DNA of 51,158 nt from Merdicola sp048393175. Lineage in GTDB: Bacteria > Bacillota > Clostridia > TANB77 > CAG-508. The stretch is taken from assembly GCA_048393175.1 (NCBI GenBank), contig DBFJJM010000006.1, positions 1 to 51,158 of the forward strand, read 5' to 3'. The notes under the pieces were generated by a model. The model made no database searches. It saw only the letters and a program-made list of their open reading frames with translations, and was not told the origin of the DNA. Made by a program: the position numbers and the translations under genes. How positions within the stretch are numbered: position 1 is the first letter of the stretch; each line of letters begins with the position of its first letter. This document shows positions 26,779 through 35,899 of this stretch, one piece after another.

Positions 26779-26826
26779 GAAAATCCGAAACGTGAGCAAT
26801 TATGCGTTTCGGATTTTCGCGTTTTT
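26779..26826 (+). terminator. Strong terminator with 14-base perfect arms
   Basis: GAAAATCCGAAACG (26779-26792) and CGTTTCGGATTTTC (26805-26818) followed by GCGTTTTT. Its GC content matches the small ORF upstream, so the two probably arrived together. Confidence 0.85.
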
Positions 26827-27358
26827 ATATTAATACTATCTTGAAAACTTGTTGGAAATAATATATGTAAATTATTACAAATATTATCAGGAAACGCAGT
26901 ATGCTGGAAACTATCATGCATGGTGTAGAACAGGGGAAAATGCGGAGATAAGATCAAAGCATAACTTATTAAAAAGAAGAGATACATAATTCAAAGTAAA
27001 TAACTGGAAAAGTAAAAACATAAAAACTAAAAAGATAATAGATGTGAATAAAATAGAAAAATAGGACTAGTATTTTAAGTTATTCACAGAGTTATCCACA
27101 TTATCCACAAACGCAATTTAATCACATTATGAAAACTAAATTGGTAACATAAATCGTAACGAAATTGAAATTTAATCGTTATACGAATGTAATAAAAAAA
27201 GATTTTTTTCATTTAAAATCAGTCATTTTGTAGAAAAATTATTAAAAAAGAAGATACCAAAAAGTAAATTGAAATCAATTTGTCATATAAATACAACCCA
27301 AATAGAAAAAAGAATAGTTTCATTAAAATTGTTTCATACTTAAAATAGGAGAAAAAGT
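26827..27358. other. 530-base AT-rich gene-free stretch
   Basis: No gene is supported. It contains three DnaA boxes (listed separately) followed by very AT-rich sequence, including the poly-A/poly-T run around 27193-27212, and then the ribosome binding site of the EAL gene. Confidence 0.6.
27080..27109 (+). promoter_or_regulatory. Cluster of three DnaA boxes
   Basis: TTATTCACA at 27080-27088, then TTATCCACA at 27092-27100 and again at 27101-27109, the last two directly abutting. All match the DnaA-box consensus TTATNCACA and share one orientation. AT-rich sequence follows. No dnaA, dnaN, rpmH or plasmid rep gene is in the window. Confidence 0.75.
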
Positions 27359-28174
27359 ATGAAACAATTAGGTAGGTATGTGTTAAATAAAAATTATTAT
27401 ATTATCCAACAGGAAGTGGAAAGAGAAGTAGTTCGTGCTATCCGAAAAAAAGAATTTCAGCTCTATTTGCAGCCCAAAATAGATACACAAAGTGACCAGT
27501 TAGCAGGAGCAGAAGTACTAATCAGATGGAAAAGGCATTTTAAAGAAATGATAAAACCAGATGAATTTATTCCAATTTTAGAGGAATATGGGACCATTAC
27601 CAAATTAGATGAATACGTTTTTCATGAAATGTGTAAATTGCAAAAAAAGTGGATAAAACAAGGAATTCTTCTGCCCCTTTCTATTAATGAATCAAGAAGA
27701 CATTTAAATAATGAAAATCATATAGAAGACCTGATAAAAGAAGTCACAAACTATTCGATTCCTACCCATTTAATTGAACTGGAAATGACAGAAAGTGCAG
27801 TAGTAGAGGATATCGAAAAAGCAAAAAGGGCAGAACAAAAAGCACACCAATCAGGTTTTTTAGTGGCAATGGATGATTTTGGGGTAGGCTATTCGTCTTT
27901 TAGTATGTTAAAAAACATACCAATTGATATTTTAAAAATAGATAAAACTTTTTTTGGTCAAATCACACAAAATGAAAGAGGAAAAGTAATCATAGAATCA
28001 ATTGTACAAATGGCAAAAAAGTTAAATAGCAAGACGGTAGCAGAAGGAATTGAAACGAAAGAGCAAGTAGAGTATTTAAAGAAAATAGGTTGTGACTATA
28101 TACAAGGCTACTATTATTCTGCTCCTATTAAAATAGAGGAATTTGAGCAAAAATGGTTAAACAATAAAGATTGA
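27359..28174 (+). CDS. EAL-domain cyclic-di-GMP phosphodiesterase
   Basis: A 271-residue stand-alone EAL domain, expected to hydrolyse cyclic di-GMP. Catalytic and metal positions appear intact: AEVLIRW (the EAL position reads EVL), SINESRRHL (Asn), ELEMTESA (Glu), AMDDFGVGYSSFSML (Asp-Asp), ILKIDKTF (Lys), VAEGIETKEQ (Glu) and IQGYYYSAP (Gln). It has no GGDEF, sensor or membrane part; only about 25 residues precede the domain. AGGAGA lies before ATG. Ends in TGA, which shows TGA is a stop in this genome. Confidence 0.92.
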   Translation: MKQLGRYVLNKNYYIIQQEVEREVVRAIRKKEFQLYLQPKIDTQSDQLAGAEVLIRWKRHFKEMIKPDEFIPILEEYGTITKLDEYVFHEMCKLQKKWIKQGILLPLSINESRRHLNNENHIEDLIKEVTNYSIPTHLIELEMTESAVVEDIEKAKRAEQKAHQSGFLVAMDDFGVGYSSFSMLKNIPIDILKIDKTFFGQITQNERGKVIIESIVQMAKKLNSKTVAEGIETKEQVEYLKKIGCDYIQGYYYSAPIKIEEFEQKWLNNKD

Positions 28175-28227
28175 CATTTCTCTTTGTTTTCCTATAAAAT
28201 AGAGGAAAATGAAAAGGGGGATAAAAA

Positions 28228-28902
28228 ATGGAAACAAGAATAGAAGGAGAGGCTTTACCAGTAGTCATTTGTAGATTGAAAAAAGGAGAATCGGTTGTAA
28301 CAGAAAACGGTGGCATGAGCTGGATGGATGATGGAATGAAAATGACAACAACAACAAATGGTGGAATTATGAAAGGCTTAGGAAGAGCTTTAGCAGGGGA
28401 ATCTATCTTTGTGAATGTTTATACAGCAGAAAAAGAAGATTGTGAAATTGCTTTTTCTTCCTGCTTTCCTGGTAAAATTTTAGAATTTGATTTAAAAGAA
28501 GGAGAAAGTATTATTGCTCAAAAAAGAGCCTTTTTGTGTTCCGAGACAGGTGTGGATATCTCAATGCATTTTCGAAAAAGGCTAGGGGCTGGATTTTTTG
28601 GAGGAGAAGGCTTTATTATGCAAAAAATAACAGGTCCAGGAAAAGTATTTTTAGAATTAGATGGTACAGTAATTCAAAAAGAGCTAAAGCAAGGGGAAAA
28701 ACTAAAAATAGATAATGGCTATGTGGCAGTCATGACAAAAGAAGTAAGTTTGGATATTGAAACGGTAAAAGGAGTAAAAAATGTCGTATTTGGAGGAGAA
28801 GGTCTTTTTGTTACGACTTTAACAGGACCAGGTACAGTATGGCTACAATCTATGCCAATTGCTAAACTTGCTGGAATGCTATATATGGGAACAGCAAAAT
28901 AG
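28228..28902 (+). CDS. AIM24/TIGR00266-family protein
   Basis: A 224-residue all-beta protein of the AIM24 family (duplicated Trp-RNA-binding-attenuator-like fold). Typical features: PVVICRLKKGESVVTENGGMSWMDDGMKMTT near the start, then SCFPGKILEFDL, GVDISMHFRKRLGAGFFGGEGFIMQKITGPGKVFLELDG and the C-terminal GLFVTTLTGPGTVWLQSMP. The ribosome binding site AAAGGGGG is before ATG. Bacterial members are widespread and poorly characterised; they often occur with stress genes. Monocistronic here. Confidence 0.9.
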   Translation: METRIEGEALPVVICRLKKGESVVTENGGMSWMDDGMKMTTTTNGGIMKGLGRALAGESIFVNVYTAEKEDCEIAFSSCFPGKILEFDLKEGESIIAQKRAFLCSETGVDISMHFRKRLGAGFFGGEGFIMQKITGPGKVFLELDGTVIQKELKQGEKLKIDNGYVAVMTKEVSLDIETVKGVKNVVFGGEGLFVTTLTGPGTVWLQSMPIAKLAGMLYMGTAK

Positions 28903-28931
28903 GAAAAAATAGTTCTTTTTTGCTTTTGGCA

Positions 28932-28960
28932 TTGCATTTGTCTCAAAAAAATGATATAGT
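28932..28960 (+). promoter_or_regulatory. Promoter of the glyS T-box transcript
   Basis: TTGCAT, 17 bases, TATAGT. Transcription would begin near 28967, giving a leader of about 235 bases. Confidence 0.65.
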
Positions 28961-28966
28961 AACAAT

Positions 28967-29175
28967 CAATAAAAAGTGCTAAGAAAAAGAAAAAGAATGG
29001 ATTTGTTTAAAAAGAGAGTTAGTGGAAGGTGAAAACTAACAACAAAGAGATTTGGGGAGCTTTGGAGCACAAGAAAAAAAGAGAGGATAGTTTTAAACTA
29101 TCAAATAGGGTGGAACCGCGGAAAAGAATTTTCGTCCCTAGTCATTTGGCTAGGCGTGAAAGTTCTTTTTTCGTT
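28967..29175 (+). ncRNA. T-box riboswitch controlling glyS
   Basis: Leader RNA that senses uncharged tRNA(Gly). The T-box core AGGGTGGAACCGCG is at 29107-29120. It is followed by a terminator hairpin built from CGTCCCTAG and CTAGGCGTG flanks with a T run ending at 29171. The upstream part (about 28985-29100) contains stem I; I did not assign the specifier codon with certainty. The position directly before glycyl-tRNA synthetase supports glycine specificity. Confidence 0.92.
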
Positions 29176-29201
29176 CCTAGTAAAGTAAAGGAGGTTTTCA
29201 T

Positions 29202-30584
29202 ATGTTAGATTCAATGGAAAAATTAGTGTCTTTATGTAAAAGTAGAGGATATATTTATCCTGGTTCGGAAATTTATGGGGGGTTAGCTAATACCTGGGAT
29301 TATGGACCTTTGGGTGTAGAACTAAAAAATAATGTAAAAACAGCTTGGAGGAAAAAATTCATTCAAGAAAATAGACACAATGTAGGACTAGATTGTGCTA
29401 TTTTAATGAACCCAGAAACATGGGTGGCTTCTGGACATGTAGGAGGATTTAGTGACCCATTAATTGATTGTAAAGAATGTAAAACAAGACACAGAGCAGA
29501 TAAATTAATAGAAGAGTGGATGCATGAACATCATTGTGATGAAGTGGTAGATGGTTGGCCAGACGAAAGGATGGTTGAGTATATGGAAGAAAATCATATT
29601 GCTTGTCCTACCTGTGGAAAAGAGAATTTTACTTCAATTCGTAAATTTAATCTAATGTTTAAAACGTTTCAAGGAGTAACAGAAGATACCACTTCTCAAA
29701 TCTATTTAAGACCAGAAACTGCACAAGGGATTTTCGTTAATTTTAAAAATGTACTTCGTACCACAAGAAAGAAGTTACCAATGGGAATTGGTCAAATCGG
29801 AAAAGCATTTCGTAATGAAATTACACCAGGAAATTTTACTTTCCGTACACGTGAATTTGAACAAATGGAATTAGAATTCTTTTGTAAGCCAGGAGAAGAT
29901 TTAGAATGGTTTAGCTATTGGAAAGAATGTTGTAAAAATTGGTTACTTTCTTTAGGGATGAAAGAAGAAAATATCCGTTTAAGAGACCATAGTAAAGAAG
30001 AATTAGTATTTTATAGTAAAGCAACGACAGATATTGAATTTGCTTTTCCTTTTGGTTGGGGAGAACTTTGGGGCATTGCAGATAGAACCGATTATGATTT
30101 AAAACGTCATATGGAACACTCAAAACAAGATTTATCTTATTTAGACCCAGAAACGAATGAAAAATATGTGCCATATTGTATTGAGCCTTCTTTGGGTTGT
30201 GATAGAGTTACTCTTGCTTTTCTTTGCAATAGTTATGAAGAAGAAACAATTGGCGAAGGGGAGACAAGAACCGTTTTACATCTGCACCCTGCTTTAGCAC
30301 CATATAAGATAGCCGTTCTTCCTTTATCTAAAAAATTAGGGGAAAAAGCGTCTATGGTATATGAGTTGCTTTCAAAAGAGTTTATGTGTGATTATGATGA
30401 AACAGGAAGTATTGGAAAAAGATATCGTAGAGAAGATGAAATTGGTACACCATATTGTGTAACGATTGATTTTGACACATTAGAGGATAATACTGTAACT
30501 GTTCGTGACCGTGATACTATGCAGCAAATTCGTATTCATATTAATCAATTAATACAATATTTAGCAGAAAAAGTAATGTTTTAG
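29202..30584 (+). CDS. glyS: Glycyl-tRNA synthetase, single-chain dimeric type
   Basis: Class II aminoacyl-tRNA synthetase charging tRNA(Gly). It starts with the typical LVSLCKSRGYIYPGSEIYGGLANTWDYGPLGVELKNN; motif 2 (KAFRNEITPGNFTFRTREFEQMELEFF) and motif 3 (CIEPSLGCDRVTLAFL) are intact. The C-terminal anticodon-binding domain starts around residue 365 (HPALAPYKIAVLPL). 460 residues, as for the alpha2 enzymes of Firmicutes, archaea and eukaryotes. Regulated by the T-box leader. Confidence 0.97.
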   Translation: MLDSMEKLVSLCKSRGYIYPGSEIYGGLANTWDYGPLGVELKNNVKTAWRKKFIQENRHNVGLDCAILMNPETWVASGHVGGFSDPLIDCKECKTRHRADKLIEEWMHEHHCDEVVDGWPDERMVEYMEENHIACPTCGKENFTSIRKFNLMFKTFQGVTEDTTSQIYLRPETAQGIFVNFKNVLRTTRKKLPMGIGQIGKAFRNEITPGNFTFRTREFEQMELEFFCKPGEDLEWFSYWKECCKNWLLSLGMKEENIRLRDHSKEELVFYSKATTDIEFAFPFGWGELWGIADRTDYDLKRHMEHSKQDLSYLDPETNEKYVPYCIEPSLGCDRVTLAFLCNSYEEETIGEGETRTVLHLHPALAPYKIAVLPLSKKLGEKASMVYELLSKEFMCDYDETGSIGKRYRREDEIGTPYCVTIDFDTLEDNTVTVRDRDTMQQIRIHINQLIQYLAEKVMF

Positions 30585-30635
30585 GATAAGGGGTGTTTTT
30601 ACTCCTTATTTCTTTTTTGGATTAAAAAAGAAGGG

Positions 30636-31175
30636 ATGAAACAAGAAATGGAATATCTAGATTTATATGATAGAAATAAGAAAAAAACAGGAATCAAAAT
30701 AATCAGAAAAAGCAAAATTCCAGAAGGAATGTATCAGTTAGTTGTGGTTATTTTTATCCAAAATCAAAAAGGGGAGTTTTTAATACAAAAAAGGGTCAGG
30801 AGAAAAGATGGAAAATGGGCATCTACAGGAGGAACGGTTATCACAGGAGAAACAAGTAGACAAGCCGTGATAAGAGAAACCAAAGAAGAATTAGGAATCG
30901 ATATTACAAAAGAGCCTTTTGTGCTATATCAAGAACTTCGTGATGAAGATACGTATATTGATTTATATTATCTTCAAAAAGAAATAATAGTAGAAAATTT
31001 AATATTGCAAAAAGAAGAGGTAGAACGAGTAAAATGGATGAGTACAGAACAAATAGACAAAATAATACAAAATAAAACATTTTCAAAAAGACATGCTTTC
31101 TTTTTGAAAGAATGCTATACTTTTTTACAACAGAAGAAGAAATACAATAATTTGGCTAATATAAAAATCATGTAA
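30636..31175 (+). CDS. Nudix hydrolase
   Basis: A 179-residue pyrophosphohydrolase. The complete Nudix box GTVITGETSRQAVIRETKEE-LGI lies at about residues 68-90. The N-terminal strand EYLDLYDRNKKKTG is like that of isopentenyl-diphosphate-isomerase-type and YfcD-type Nudix proteins, but the substrate cannot be named. Start: AAGGG 5 bases before ATG 30636. It stands between glyS and ppdK with its own short spacing from glyS. Confidence 0.88.
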   Translation: MKQEMEYLDLYDRNKKKTGIKIIRKSKIPEGMYQLVVVIFIQNQKGEFLIQKRVRRKDGKWASTGGTVITGETSRQAVIRETKEELGIDITKEPFVLYQELRDEDTYIDLYYLQKEIIVENLILQKEEVERVKWMSTEQIDKIIQNKTFSKRHAFFLKECYTFLQQKKKYNNLANIKIM

Positions 31176-31181
31176 ATTGTA

Positions 31182-31211
31182 TTTACATATTTTGCATGAT
31201 TGCGATATAAT
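31182..31211 (+). promoter_or_regulatory. Promoter of ppdK
   Basis: TTTACA, an 18-base spacer and a perfect TATAAT (31206-31211), about 50 bases before the start codon. Confidence 0.65.
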
Positions 31212-31261
31212 GTGGTCATACTATAAAGAAAGAAAAAAACAAAAGATAGGAGAGAAAAAAC

Positions 31262-33892
31262 ATGGAGAAAAAATATGTTTATCTTTTTGAAGAAGGAAAT
31301 GCAAACATGAGAGAGCTACTAGGAGGAAAAGGTGCGAATCTGGCAGAAATGACCAATCTTGGTTTGCCGATACCACAAGGGTTTACGATTACAACAGAGG
31401 CATGCAATCAATATTATGAAGATAAAGAAACTATTTCAGAAGAAATGAAGCAAGAGATTTTTCGAAATTTAGAAAAATTAGAAGAAATTACAGGTAAGAA
31501 ATTAGGAGAAAAAGAAAATCCTCTATTAGTCTCTGTTCGTTCTGGAGCAAGAGCTTCTATGCCAGGAATGATGGATACAGTTCTAAATTTAGGAATGAAT
31601 GATGAAGTAGCAGAAAGTATGGCACAAACTAATGAGCGTTTTGCATTTGATAGTTATCGTAGATTTATTCAAATGTATTCAAATGTGGTAATGGAACTTT
31701 CCGGTTCTCTTTTTGAAGAAGCAATTGATACAAAAAAACAACAAAGAGGGATTACCTTAGATACCCAAATGGATGCGAATGATTTAAGAGATTTAGTAAG
31801 AGTTTTCAAACAAATTTATCGAGAAAAATTAGGAAAAGATTTTCCACAAGATGCAAAAACACAATTGATGGAAGCGATTCAAGCGGTGTTTCGTTCTTGG
31901 AATAATCCAAGAGCAAATACGTATCGAAGATTAAACGATATTCCAAGTGATTGGGGAACAGCTGTTAATGTACAACAAATGGTATTTGGTAATATGGGAG
32001 AAGATTGTGGAACTGGTGTTGCTTTTTCTCGTAATCCAGCAACAGGAGAAAATATGCTTTATGGAGAGTTTTTAATGAATGCACAGGGAGAAGATGTAGT
32101 AGCAGGAATTCGAACACCAGAGCATATTGATAAATTAAAAGAAATTAACGAGCGTTGTTATCAGGATTTTCTAATGTATGCGAAGAAGTTAGAAAACCAC
32201 TATAAAGATATGCAAGATTTAGAGTTTACCATTGAACATGGAAAACTATATATCCTGCAAACTAGAAATGGAAAAAGAACGGCAAATGCTGCCCTAAAAA
32301 TTGCAGTAGATTTAGTAGAAGAAGGAATGATAGAGGAAAAAGAAGCTGTGTTAAGAGTAGACCCAAAACAATTAGACCAATTGTTACACCCTATTTTTAA
32401 TGAAGAAAAATTAAAACAAGCAAAAGTCATTGCAAAAGGTTTAGCAGCCTCTCCAGGTGCCGCAACAGGAAAGGTGGTTTTTACAGCACAAAGAGCGGTG
32501 GAACTTTCTAATCAAGGAGAAAAAGAGCTTATTTTAGTTCGTTTAGAGACTTCTCCAGAAGATATTGACGGAATGAATGTAGCAAGAGGAGTTCTTACTG
32601 TAAGAGGAGGAATGACTTCTCATGCAGCCGTAGTTGCTCGTGGTATGGGAACTTGTTGCGTGGCAGGATGTTCTGATATTGTAGTAAATGAAGTGGAAAA
32701 ATATTTTACCACCCCAGATGGAACAAACTACCAAGAAGGAGACTATATTTCTTTAGATGGTAGTACAGGAAATGTATATGGAGAAAAAGTAGATACGGTT
32801 GCTGCTAGCATTTCAGGAAATTTCGCTACGTTAATGGGATGGGCAGATAAATATCGAAAATTAAAAGTAAGAACCAATGCAGATACTCCAAAAGATGCCA
32901 ATCAAGCTTATGAATTCGGAGCAGAAGGAATTGGACTTTGCAGAACAGAGCATATGTTCTTTAAAGCAGACCGTATTGCTGCTATGAGGGAAATGATTGT
33001 AGCAAGAACAGTAGAACAACGTAAAAAAGCATTAGATAAATTATTGCCAATGCAAAGAGGAGATTTTGAAGAATTATATAAAGCAATGAAAGGTTATCCT
33101 GTTACCATTAGATTATTAGACCCACCACTTCACGAATTTCTCCCACATGATGAGGATGAAATTAGGCAACTCGCACAAGATATGGGACTTCATTTTGAGG
33201 AATTACGAGATATAGTAATAGGATTACATGAATTTAATCCTATGATGGGACATCGTGGTTGTAGATTAGATGTAACTTATCCAGAAATTGGAGAAATGCA
33301 AACAAGAGCCATTATAGAAGCGGCAATCCATGTGAATGAAACAGAAGGTATGAATGTGGTTCCAGAAATTATGATACCACTTGTAGGAGAACTAAAAGAA
33401 TTACAATATGTAAAAGAAGTCATTACCAACACTGCAAAACAGGTAATTGAAGAAAAAAAAGTAGAGTTGAATTATCATGTAGGAACGATGATTGAAATTC
33501 CAAGAGCTGCTATTACAGCAGATGAAATTGCCAAAGAAGCAGAGTTTTTCTCTTTTGGTACAAATGACTTAACTCAAATGACATTTGGTTTTAGTCGTGA
33601 TGATGCTAGTAAATTTTTAGGTGACTATTATGCTAAAAAGATTTATGAATTTGACCCATTTGCCAGAATTGACCAAAAAGGTGTTGGAAGATTAGTAGAA
33701 ACGGCAGTAAAATTAGGAAGAGAAACCAGACCAGATATTAAATTAGGAATTTGCGGAGAACATGGAGGAGACCCATCTTCTATTGAATTTTGCCACAACA
33801 TAGGTTTGACCTATGTTTCTTGTTCCCCTTATCGTGTTCCCATTGCCCGCTTAGCTGCAGCACAGTCTGCTATTCGAAATCCAGAAAAATAA
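31262..33892 (+). CDS. ppdK: Pyruvate, phosphate dikinase
   Basis: Interconverts pyruvate, ATP and phosphate with phosphoenolpyruvate, AMP and pyrophosphate; in anaerobes it is often used in the glycolytic direction. N-terminal ATP-grasp domain (GGKGANLAEMTNLGLPIPQGFTIT at the start), central phospho-His domain with GGMTSHAAVVARGMGTCCVAGC (His at about residue 456), C-terminal PEP/pyruvate barrel with FGTNDLTQMTFGFSRDD and GICGEHGGDPSS. 876 residues, the normal length. The regulatory Thr preceding the catalytic His (MTSH) is present. It complements the glycolysis genes at 41.5-46.2 kb. Confidence 0.98.
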   Translation: MEKKYVYLFEEGNANMRELLGGKGANLAEMTNLGLPIPQGFTITTEACNQYYEDKETISEEMKQEIFRNLEKLEEITGKKLGEKENPLLVSVRSGARASMPGMMDTVLNLGMNDEVAESMAQTNERFAFDSYRRFIQMYSNVVMELSGSLFEEAIDTKKQQRGITLDTQMDANDLRDLVRVFKQIYREKLGKDFPQDAKTQLMEAIQAVFRSWNNPRANTYRRLNDIPSDWGTAVNVQQMVFGNMGEDCGTGVAFSRNPATGENMLYGEFLMNAQGEDVVAGIRTPEHIDKLKEINERCYQDFLMYAKKLENHYKDMQDLEFTIEHGKLYILQTRNGKRTANAALKIAVDLVEEGMIEEKEAVLRVDPKQLDQLLHPIFNEEKLKQAKVIAKGLAASPGAATGKVVFTAQRAVELSNQGEKELILVRLETSPEDIDGMNVARGVLTVRGGMTSHAAVVARGMGTCCVAGCSDIVVNEVEKYFTTPDGTNYQEGDYISLDGSTGNVYGEKVDTVAASISGNFATLMGWADKYRKLKVRTNADTPKDANQAYEFGAEGIGLCRTEHMFFKADRIAAMREMIVARTVEQRKKALDKLLPMQRGDFEELYKAMKGYPVTIRLLDPPLHEFLPHDEDEIRQLAQDMGLHFEELRDIVIGLHEFNPMMGHRGCRLDVTYPEIGEMQTRAIIEAAIHVNETEGMNVVPEIMIPLVGELKELQYVKEVITNTAKQVIEEKKVELNYHVGTMIEIPRAAITADEIAKEAEFFSFGTNDLTQMTFGFSRDDASKFLGDYYAKKIYEFDPFARIDQKGVGRLVETAVKLGRETRPDIKLGICGEHGGDPSSIEFCHNIGLTYVSCSPYRVPIARLAAAQSAIRNPEK

Positions 33893-33907
33893 AAAAGATT
33901 TTTTTTC

Positions 33908-33936
33908 AAAGGCCTTCTTAAGAAGGTCTTTTTCCT
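33908..33936 (+). terminator. Terminator of ppdK
   Basis: AAAGGCCTTCTTAAGAAGGTCTTTTT: arms CCTTCTT/AAGAAGG extended by AAAG/CTTT with a T tail. Confidence 0.85.
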
Positions 33937-34006
33937 TGAAATACAGGAAATAATGTGATATAACATAAAAATAAAATAGTGTAAAACAAAAAAAGAGGGA
34001 ATTTTT

Positions 34007-34678
34007 ATGGAACAAGAAGAACTTATATTAAAAGATGAAAGTAGTGGAAACTATATTAAAGATACGAATCCTTATCAAAAGTATGAAGATAAAACCATTC
34101 AAAACGATGTGATTCGCTTTTATTTACAATATACCCATCTGAAAAATTTATATAGGCAGGGCTGGCTTAAAAATTTAATTGGAATGGAGCATAAAGAAAA
34201 ATGTGAATCAGTTGCAGACCACTCTTGGTCTTTAGCTTTACTAGCTATTAGCATAATAGAAAAATATGAATTAGATTATGATATCAGTAAATGTATGAAA
34301 CTTGCTATTGTACATGAATTAGGAGAAATCTATGCAGGGGACTATACACCAAATGAACAGATTACTTCAGAGCAAAAACACCAATTAGAAAAAAAGGCAA
34401 TCCAAAGAATGTTAGGACAAATTGATTTTAAAAATGACTTTTTACAGCTATGGGAAGAGTTTGAACAAAAAGAGACAAAAGAGGCAATTTTCATGAAAGA
34501 ATTAGACCAATTGGAGTTTTTAATGCAATCTACTGTGCATGAATTAGACGTATCTTATCTAAAAACAAGTAGAAAAAAAGTGACATTACCTGTATTACAA
34601 GAGATAGTAGATGAATTAATTAAGATAACAGAAGGCAAACAAATTCCAAAAGATGAAGTGAAAAGTGAAAACATATAG
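34007..34678 (+). CDS. HD-domain phosphohydrolase-like protein (HDDC2/YfbR type)
   Basis: A 223-residue helical HD-superfamily protein. His72 in VADHSWSLALLA and His103 are present. The central doublet that names the superfamily is H103-E104 (IVHELGEIYAGD) instead of His-Asp. The GEIYAGD segment matches HDDC2/YfbR 5'-nucleotidase-like members, where IGEIDAGD is usual. The first 45 residues are an extra N-terminal part. It lies 12 bases before the aminopeptidase gene, so the two probably form an operon. Activity should be tested given the Asp to Glu change. Confidence 0.82.
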   Translation: MEQEELILKDESSGNYIKDTNPYQKYEDKTIQNDVIRFYLQYTHLKNLYRQGWLKNLIGMEHKEKCESVADHSWSLALLAISIIEKYELDYDISKCMKLAIVHELGEIYAGDYTPNEQITSEQKHQLEKKAIQRMLGQIDFKNDFLQLWEEFEQKETKEAIFMKELDQLEFLMQSTVHELDVSYLKTSRKKVTLPVLQEIVDELIKITEGKQIPKDEVKSENI

Positions 34679-34690
34679 GGGGAAAAAGCA

Positions 34691-35818
34691 ATGAAAGATA
34701 CTCGAATGGTAACATTAGCGAATCGTCTTTTAGATTATTCGGTTCATTTACAAAAAGAAGAAAAAATTTTAATTGAAGTAATGGGACAAGAAGGAATTCC
34801 TCTTGCGATTGAATTAATGAAAAAAGCAAATACAATTGGTGCTTATCCTTTTTTTAATATGATTGATTATGATTTATTAAAAGTAATGTTACAAGAGGCA
34901 AAAGAAGAGCAAATTAAGCTATATGGACAGCAGGACTTAAAACGTATGGAGCAAATGGATGCGTATATTGGTATTTCAGCAAATCCAAATCGATTTGAAT
35001 TAGGAAATATACCAGCTGAAAAAATGAAATGGTACCAAGAATATTATTTAAAACCAGTCTATTTTGAAGAAAGAACAAGACATACGAAATGGTGTATTCT
35101 ACGCTACCCTAATCGTGCTATGGCACAAAGTGCTAAAATGAATACAGAGCAAATGGAAGATTTCTATTTTCAGGCTTGTAATTTAGATTATGCTAACATG
35201 GCAAACAAGATGGAGCCATTAGTAGAAAGAATGAATCGAACAGATAAAGTGCATATTATAGGCAATGGAACAGACCTTACATTTTCAATTAAAGGAATAG
35301 GGGCGGAAAAATACGTTGGTAATTTTAACTTGCCGGATGGAGAAGTAGCAACTGCTCCTGTCCGTGATAGTGTAAATGGTGTCATTTCCTATAATACTTC
35401 TTCTACCTATAATGGTTATTCTTTTGACTCGATTCGATTAGAATTCAAAAAAGGCAAAATTATAAAAGCAACAGCAAATGATACAGAAAAATTAAACGAA
35501 ATTTTAAATCTAGATGAAGGAGCAAGGTATATAGGAGAATTTGCTTTAGGAATAAATCCATGTATTAATGCTCCTATTGGGGATACCTTATTTGATGAAA
35601 AAATAAAAGGTAGTTTTCATTTTACACCAGGTGATAGTTTAGAACAAAGTGATAATGGTAATCGTTCTTCTCTTCATTGGGATTTAATTTGTATCCAAAC
35701 ACCAGAATACGGTGGAGGAGAGATTTGGTTTGATGACGAACTTATTCGAAAAGATGGAAGGTTTATTCCAAATGACTTACAAGGCTTAAATCCAGAAAAT
35801 TTAATAAAAGAGGATTAA
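34691..35818 (+). CDS. M29-family aminopeptidase
   Basis: A metallo-aminopeptidase of the AmpS/PepS/aminopeptidase T family. The metal ligands appear in order: DGEVATAPVRDSVNG (Glu at about residue 218), EGARYIGEFALGINP (Glu), SFHFTPGDS (His), and NRSSLHWDLI (His, Asp). 375 residues, slightly short for the family (about 370-415). The ribosome binding site AGGGGG lies before ATG. Likely cytosolic peptide recycling. Cotranscribed with the HD protein. Confidence 0.93.
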   Translation: MKDTRMVTLANRLLDYSVHLQKEEKILIEVMGQEGIPLAIELMKKANTIGAYPFFNMIDYDLLKVMLQEAKEEQIKLYGQQDLKRMEQMDAYIGISANPNRFELGNIPAEKMKWYQEYYLKPVYFEERTRHTKWCILRYPNRAMAQSAKMNTEQMEDFYFQACNLDYANMANKMEPLVERMNRTDKVHIIGNGTDLTFSIKGIGAEKYVGNFNLPDGEVATAPVRDSVNGVISYNTSSTYNGYSFDSIRLEFKKGKIIKATANDTEKLNEILNLDEGARYIGEFALGINPCINAPIGDTLFDEKIKGSFHFTPGDSLEQSDNGNRSSLHWDLICIQTPEYGGGEIWFDDELIRKDGRFIPNDLQGLNPENLIKED

Positions 35819-35899
35819 GGCGTTCTTCTATTTTTACAAAAATAATGGAGTTTTTTACGTTAGAAATTATGAAGAAAAACTACATTACAAGGAGGAAAA

